A DNA stretch of 8,682 bases, from positions 1 to 8,682 of the forward strand of contig JACVJG010000088.1 of NCBI GenBank assembly GCA_015711875.1, written 5' to 3'. The DNA comes from Candidatus Solincola jinzensis (GTDB lineage Bacteria > Actinomycetota > Geothermincolia > Geothermincolales > RBG-13-55-18). Of this stretch, positions 5,085 through 8,682 are shown in pieces (the stretch's first letter is position 1; every line of letters starts with the position of its first letter). The notes beneath the pieces are model-generated. The model made no database searches and was not told where the DNA came from. It saw only the letters and a program-made list of their open reading frames with translations. The position numbers and the translations under genes were made by a program.

Positions 5085-6353
5085 ATGAGTTTGATCGGGC
5101 AGGATCCCAGGGAGGTCGTCTTCGAGCGTTTCGCCCGCCACGTCTCCAGCGGCAAGGCGAGGTTCTTCCGCGAGGTGGGCATCGATTTCGTCTTCGGCCG
5201 CCGGGAGGGGGTCTACGTATGGGACCTGGACGGAAACCGCCTCATCAACTGCCACTGCAACGGCGGGGTGTTCAATCTCGGGCACCGCAACCCGCGCGTG
5301 GCGGCGGCGCTCAAACGTGCTCTGGAAGAACTTGACATCGGGAACCACCACCTGGTGAGCGAGCACCGCGCCCTGCTGGCGGAGCGCCTTGCCTCCCTGT
5401 GCCCCGGCGACCTCAACCGCGTGGTCTTCGGGGTGGGGGGAGGCGAGGCCGTGGACACTGCCATCAAGCTGGCGCGGGGATACACCGGGCGGCCGGGGGT
5501 GATCTCCGCCGTGGGCGGGTACCACGGCCACACCGGTTTCGCCCTGGCCACCGGCGACGCCAAGTACAGCGCCCCCTTCGCGCCCCTGCCGCCGGGGTTC
5601 ACCCAGGTGCCCTTCGGTGACCTGGAGGCGCTGGAGGAGGCCATGGAGGGAGGCGCAGGCAGTAATACCGCTGCGGTGATCTTCGAGACCATCCCCGCCA
5701 CCCTAGGCATCGCCATACCCCCGGAGGACTTCTACGCCGGGGTGCGGGAGCTCTGCGACCGCCGCGGGGCGCTGATGATCATCGACGAGGTGCAGACGGG
5801 GCTGGGCCGCTGCGGCGCGGTGTGGGGCATCGACACCTACGGGGTGGTCCCCGACATCCTGGTCACCGCCAAGGGCCTCTCGGGCGGTATCTACCCCATC
5901 ACCGCCACCGTCTATTCCGACCGCCTCGACTCCTTCTTCGCGGAGAACCCCTTCATCCACGTCTCCACCTTCGGGGGAGCGGAGGTGGGCTGCTACGCCG
6001 CCCTGGAGGTGCTGGACATCCTGGAAGAGGAGGGCTTCCTCGCCCACGTGCGGGAGATAGCTGGTGTGTTCGAGAAGGGCTTCCGTGAGCTGCGGGAGAG
6101 GCACCCCGAGGTCCTGGTGGAGGCACGACAGCGGGGCCTGATGATGGGGCTGAAGATGGCCAACGACTTCTGCGGGCCCCTCATGACCCTGGCCGGGTTC
6201 CGCCACGGCATCCTCACCATCTACGCCAACAACGACACCTCGGTGAGCCAGATCCTGCCGCCGCTGATCATCGAGGAGGAGCAAGCCCGCCAGGTGCTGG
6301 AGTCGCTAGACGCCATGCTCTCGGAGTTGGAGAAGGCTCTCGAGGGCGCTTGA
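5085..6353 (+). CDS. Class III PLP-dependent aminotransferase-family enzyme
   Basis: 422 residues, a full-length fold-type I class III enzyme. Cofactor motifs: the phosphate-binding turn GGGEAVDTAIKLAR (118-131), where many relatives have SGSEA; the ring-stacking YHGHTG (146-151); D234 and Q237 of DEVQTGLGR; and the Schiff-base lysine K263 in TAKGLSGG. STFGGAE (294-300) comes from the partner subunit of the expected dimer. The N-terminal NCHCNGGVFNLGHRNP is the usual DxxxGxxxxxLGHxHP region. Relatives include acetylornithine, ornithine, putrescine and beta-alanine aminotransferases, amino-acid decarboxylases and the phospho-lyases ETNPPL and PHYKPL. The motif before PPL is VSQILPPL, with Q389 where many 2-oxoglutarate-using members have arginine, so the usual amino-group acceptor may not apply. 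It lies 133 bases after a kinase-like gene on the same strand. The start is fixed by GGGAGG 8 bases upstream. The class is certain; the substrate is not. Confidence 0.92.
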   Translation: MSLIGQDPREVVFERFARHVSSGKARFFREVGIDFVFGRREGVYVWDLDGNRLINCHCNGGVFNLGHRNPRVAAALKRALEELDIGNHHLVSEHRALLAERLASLCPGDLNRVVFGVGGGEAVDTAIKLARGYTGRPGVISAVGGYHGHTGFALATGDAKYSAPFAPLPPGFTQVPFGDLEALEEAMEGGAGSNTAAVIFETIPATLGIAIPPEDFYAGVRELCDRRGALMIIDEVQTGLGRCGAVWGIDTYGVVPDILVTAKGLSGGIYPITATVYSDRLDSFFAENPFIHVSTFGGAEVGCYAALEVLDILEEEGFLAHVREIAGVFEKGFRELRERHPEVLVEARQRGLMMGLKMANDFCGPLMTLAGFRHGILTIYANNDTSVSQILPPLIIEEEQARQVLESLDAMLSELEKALEGA

Positions 6354-6491
6354 GACGGCCATGGCATAAATGCGTAGCTGCCATTAGCGGGTGACTCGTC
6401 GCCTGGAAATGGATGGAAGGTAGATGAGGTAACCGCCTTGACGAAAGAACGAGCCTGTCAGCGCAGGTAAAGGTAGAAGGATGTCTTAGAT

Positions 6492-6599
6492 ATGCTCTGG
6501 GAAGTGGCACTGTTCATGGCAGGCGCAATCGCCCTTGAGATCATCGGCTTCGTGGTCACCAACGTTCTGCTGGCTTTGAGCCTGAAGGTCCTCCTCTAA
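6492..6599 (+). CDS. Possible 35-residue single-pass membrane peptide
   Basis: ATG to TAA encodes 35 residues that are almost entirely one hydrophobic helix: it begins MLWEVALFMAGAIALEIIG and ends LALSLKVLL. That is a typical layout for bacterial membrane micropeptides. An in-frame stop at 6474-6476 leaves 6492 as the only start. The weak point is the ribosome binding site: AAGG at 6477-6480 is 11 bases away. An overlapping two-codon ATG-TCT-TAG at 6481-6489 sits closer to it. Function unknown; it could be chance. Confidence 0.35.
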   Translation: MLWEVALFMAGAIALEIIGFVVTNVLLALSLKVLL

Positions 6600-6733
6600 A
6601 CCTTCCTTGTCCCTAACCCCGTGTAGCTCATCTTCTTCCCTCGGCATCGCCTCTCCAGGGATTGAATCCCTAAGCGGTGAACAGACCCGGTGCCAGCACA
6701 GGCGTATGCGCCCCTGGCTTTCAACGCGCCTCG

Positions 6734-6756
6734 GTCCTAAGTCCGGGCCTGACCCC
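6734..6756 (+). repeat. Dispersed repeat, GGCCTGACCCC class, copy 2
   Basis: Matches 3879-3901 at 22 of 23 positions in the same orientation. It lies about 43 bases beyond the mscS stop, in the convergent spacer. The position after a gene end suits REP-like elements. Confidence 0.72.
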
Positions 6757-6798
6757 CGCCATGAGGCTGCCGCTACGCCTCCCTTAACGGCATTGTCG

Positions 6799-7872
6799 TC
6801 ATACCCTCTCAGGCTCGAAGCGGAGCGCCCGGGTGGCGCTGGGGATCTCGATGCCCTCCTCACGATAGCGCTCGTGAAGACGCTTGATGAACTCGTGCTT
6901 CAAGCGGAAGCGGTCCACGTACTCGCGGGCGCGCAGGACCACTGTGAACTCGATGCGGAAGTCGGCGAACTCCCGGAAAAAGAGCATGGGCTCGAACTCC
7001 GCCACGCCTCCCTGCGCTTCGCGCAGCACCTGCCTGGCCACATCCAGGGTCACCAGCTCCACCTGACGCAGGTCGCTCCCGTAAGCGACTCCCGCGTCCA
7101 CCAGTACGGAGACCTCGGGGGCGGGGCGATGGTAATTGGTGATGATAGCTGAAGCCATGCGCGAGTTGGGTATCACCACCACGTTGTTGGGGAGCGTCCT
7201 GATGGTGGTGTTGCGCCAGGTGACATCCACCACGTACCCCTCGTCGCCGCTGTCCAGCTTCACGTAATCGCCGGGAGCCATCTGCTTGGAGGCAAGGATG
7301 TGCAGACCCGCGAAGAGGTTGGACAGGGTGTCCTGGAAGGCCAGGGCCATGGCGAAGCCCCCGACCCCCAAGGCGGTGAGGATGGGGGTGATAGGCACAT
7401 CGAGCAGCTTGAGCGCGACCAGCAGGCCGGTTAGCATGATCAGCATCCTCACCACGTTGCCCCAGATGGTGGTGGAGGGAAGAGCCCCCTCGGCCTTCCT
7501 GATGGAAAGGTCTACCAGGCCCGCCGCGATCCTCGCCGCCACCAGGGAAACGGTGAACACCGTGAGCACCACGAAAGCCTTCTGGTACACCAGCAGGGCC
7601 GTGGGGTAGAGGCTGGTGACCTCCATGGCGGCGTACAGGCCGCCCGCCACGCTCAACAAGGTGACCATGCCCAGCATGGATCTACGTACTGTCTGCCAAC
7701 CGTCCCAGCCGCGGCGCGACCACAGCCTCCCCAGGGCCATGATGATCAGCCGTTCCAGCACGAAGCCCAGGGCCAACCCTCCCAGCACGAAGAGCGCCGG
7801 CAGGGCGAACTCCCTGCTGGTCATGAACTCGGACACGTTCGACCTCTCAATGACCCGCAACAATATCTCCAT
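6799..7872 (-). CDS. mscS: MscS-family mechanosensitive ion channel
   Basis: 357 residues. Membrane helices at about 22-50, 66-88, 92-120 and 140-157 precede the pore-lining helix (about 163-194), whose glycine/alanine-rich LGVGGFAMALAFQDTLSNLF is the hallmark of the family. The cytosolic beta domain follows with GDYVKLDSGDEGYVVDVTWR (about 201-220), the conserved TLPNNVVVIPNS (226-237) and ITNYHRP. The alpha/beta domain ends with GIEIPSATRALRF (340-352). MscS channels open when membrane tension rises and release solutes during hypo-osmotic shock, as heptamers in the inner membrane. With extra N-terminal helices and 357 residues it is larger than E. coli MscS (286) and nearer the YnaI-like group. 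AAAGGGG lies close before the ATG at 7872; the spacing is short but no better start is near. It appears to be a single-gene unit. Confidence 0.95.
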   Translation of the reverse strand: MEILLRVIERSNVSEFMTSREFALPALFVLGGLALGFVLERLIIMALGRLWSRRGWDGWQTVRRSMLGMVTLLSVAGGLYAAMEVTSLYPTALLVYQKAFVVLTVFTVSLVAARIAAGLVDLSIRKAEGALPSTTIWGNVVRMLIMLTGLLVALKLLDVPITPILTALGVGGFAMALAFQDTLSNLFAGLHILASKQMAPGDYVKLDSGDEGYVVDVTWRNTTIRTLPNNVVVIPNSRMASAIITNYHRPAPEVSVLVDAGVAYGSDLRQVELVTLDVARQVLREAQGGVAEFEPMLFFREFADFRIEFTVVLRAREYVDRFRLKHEFIKRLHERYREEGIEIPSATRALRFEPERV

Positions 7873-8031
7873 CGCCCCTTTCGTCGTTCTTGCTTACCAT
7901 CAGCATCTTATGACCTGGCGGGCACGCCCCGGGTTCCCTGGATGCTGAAACGTTTCGGTAGGCGCCTTTCGGGTCGAAAAAGGCCGAGAGGCCACCCTAT
8001 CATCCTGGCAAACCAGGCAAATCCGACAAGA

Positions 8032-8044
8032 GGAAAGGGGTGAT
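8032..8044 (+). promoter_or_regulatory. Very strong ribosome binding site without an obvious gene
   Basis: GGAAAGGGGTGAT is identical to the site before the SHOCT gene (3091-3103) and, extended by ATC, nearly complements the 16S rRNA 3' end. It points to the ATG at 8052 rather than the overlapping GTG at 8040. Confidence 0.55.
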
Positions 8045-8051
8045 CTCCCGC

Positions 8052-8249
8052 ATGTTCTATCTGGGGGCCATGGCACTGCAAACGCTCGAGGATGCGAAGG
8101 GCATAAAAGAGTTGGAGGAGGAGGCTTGGGTCGTGTTCGAGCTGGGCAGGGCGATGGCGGGTGGGCTTATTTGGAAAATTATGCTTTATAATAGTGCGTC
8201 TCCCGGCCTTGACGGCACGCGAGCACGTTTCCGACCTCTTTTCCCCTGA
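8052..8249 (+). CDS. Possible small protein of unknown function
   Basis: 65 residues beginning MFYLGAMALQTLEDAKG. The first 43 or so have ordinary composition, with alternating acidic and hydrophobic residues (KELEEEAWVVFELGRAMAGG), and GC-rich third codon positions like neighbouring genes. From about 8165 the DNA turns AT-rich and the protein becomes arbitrary (arginine, proline). It could be a short real gene or the surviving 5' end of a truncated one. The main support is the strong ribosome binding site at 8032-8044. An upstream GTG at 8040 would add four residues but would sit inside that site. No family recognised. Confidence 0.35.
   Translation: MFYLGAMALQTLEDAKGIKELEEEAWVVFELGRAMAGGLIWKIMLYNSASPGLDGTRARFRPLFP
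8187..8192 (+). promoter_or_regulatory. Consensus -10 box in an AT-rich patch
   Basis: A perfect TATAAT, part of the inverted repeat ATTAT-GCTTT-ATAAT (8178-8192). The -35 region is poor: only TTATTT-like sequence is present at about the right distance. No gene follows on the plus strand in the next 400 bases, so if active it would make a non-coding transcript. Confidence 0.25.
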
Positions 8250-8600
8250 GGAAGTTTTCTCGGCGGGTGTTCTGGTGGATCCGACGCTCTTCCCTTCGTT
8301 TAAATATCCCTTCGGCAGCCAGGCCGGGAAGACATGCACGATGCAGTGTTGAATGCGCTCACGGCAATAGGGGATCCTTTCATCTCGTCGCGAATGGGAT
8401 TTACCGGCCTCAAAGGATCCCGAAGCCGCCCCTTCGGCCATATCGCTTTTCCGGTTCTCCTCCCACAAGTACGGGCGCGGAGAAGACGGCGATGAAGATG
8501 TTGTGGCGGAAATCACCGATGCTACGGGAACGGGCAGCGCGCCAGAGTCTCAGGCAACGATAGGATAGCCCGCCTTCACCATGAGGGGTTATTCCTGCCC
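8250..8600. other. Gene-free stretch with a long inverted repeat
   Basis: Open frames on both strands here read as arginine/proline/serine-rich protein without ribosome binding sites or family resemblance; I see no gene. The clearest structure is the 10-bp inverted repeat at 8371-8421. Confidence 0.5.
8371..8421. repeat. 10-bp perfect inverted repeat, 31-base loop
   Basis: GGGATCCTTT (8371-8380) and AAAGGATCCC (8412-8421) are exact reverse complements. No T run follows on either strand, so it is not a terminator. It could be a binding site pair, the ends of a tiny element, or chance. Confidence 0.5.
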
Positions 8601-8682
8601 TCAACCCGCGCCGTCCAGCCGGCGAGAGGCGATGATGTCCACGCCGGTGCCGAGGATGTCGGGATAGATGACCTGACCGTCG
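8601..8682 (-). CDS. C-terminal end of an unidentified protein, cut by window edge
   Basis: On the minus strand the frame entering from the right edge runs 26 codons to a TGA at 8603-8601. It reads DGQVIYPDILGTG, then VDIIASRRLDGAG. Third codon positions are G or C in 22 of 26 codons, much more regular than the adjacent non-coding DNA. The alternation of short beta-strand-like and glycine turns also looks like real protein. I do not recognise the family from so short a piece. The gene is on the same strand as mscS but about 730 bases upstream of it. Confidence 0.6.
   Translation of the reverse strand, partial: DGQVIYPDILGTGVDIIASRRLDGAG

Larger units (their letters stand above)
6354..6798. 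other. Spacer between the PLP enzyme and mscS
   Basis: No full gene. No convincing terminator was found after the PLP-enzyme stop: ATGGCA/TGCCAT (6361-6366 with 6379-6384) has no T run. A possible 35-residue membrane peptide lies at 6492-6599, a palindrome AGGGATTGAATCCCT at 6657-6671, and a dispersed repeat at 6734-6756. TTGACG at 6438-6443 has no matching -10 box. Confidence 0.5.

Noticed and set aside
7908..8516. 202-residue open frame on the minus strand
   Set aside because: Composition is arginine/proline/serine-rich with no domain resemblance and no ribosome binding site; it reads across the inverted repeat and the better small plus-strand ORF. Long chance frames are common at this GC content.

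Overview
The window is high-GC bacterial DNA with Shine-Dalgarno sites resembling GGAAAGGGGTGAT. It has tightly packed genes separated by repeat-bearing, partly decayed intergenic stretches. The gene content (ROK sugar kinase, PadR regulator, half-size COG0701-type permeases, SHOCT protein, MscS channel) and GC-rich codon use would suit a high-GC Gram-positive or deep-branching actinobacterial lineage. No ribosomal or other lineage marker is present, so that placement is only a guess.

Layout. (1) 1-759 (+): 3' part of a ROK-family sugar kinase, entering from the left. (2) 760-1229: gene-free stretch between convergent genes. (3) 2807-1230 (-): a three-gene operon of a PadR-type repressor followed by two homologous half-size membrane permeases. 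A TTGACG-17-TATATT promoter with a perfect palindrome just after the -10 box lies upstream, which suggests autorepression. (4) 3109-3390 (+): a small single-pass membrane protein with a C-terminal SHOCT motif, followed by a branched hairpin plus a T7 run. (5) 3391-3973: decayed DNA. It holds a fragment resembling part of a cobalamin riboswitch and a fragment resembling the C-terminus of an ECF cobalt-transporter T subunit (CbiQ). (6) 3974-6353 (+): a protein with protein-kinase-like motifs and no assigned function, followed by a class III PLP enzyme. They are separated by a 45-bp tandem repeat full of hairpins. (7) 6354-6798: mostly empty, with a possible 35-residue membrane peptide and a dispersed repeat. 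(8) 7872-6799 (-): an MscS-family mechanosensitive channel. (9) 7873-8600: mostly gene-free, with one possible small ORF behind a very strong ribosome binding site. (10) 8682-8601 (-): the last 26 codons of an unidentified gene.

Two units are the most interesting. One is the kinase-like protein plus class III PLP enzyme pair, an arrangement that recalls kinase/phospho-lyase pairs acting on hydroxylated amines. Its PLP enzyme lacks the arginine usually found just before the PPL motif. The other is the PadR-controlled pair of half-permeases, which align to each other at a constant offset and so look like an unfused form of a duplicated transporter. A palindromic repeat family sharing the core GGCCTGACCCC (GGGGTCAGGCC on the other strand) occurs in several of the spacers.
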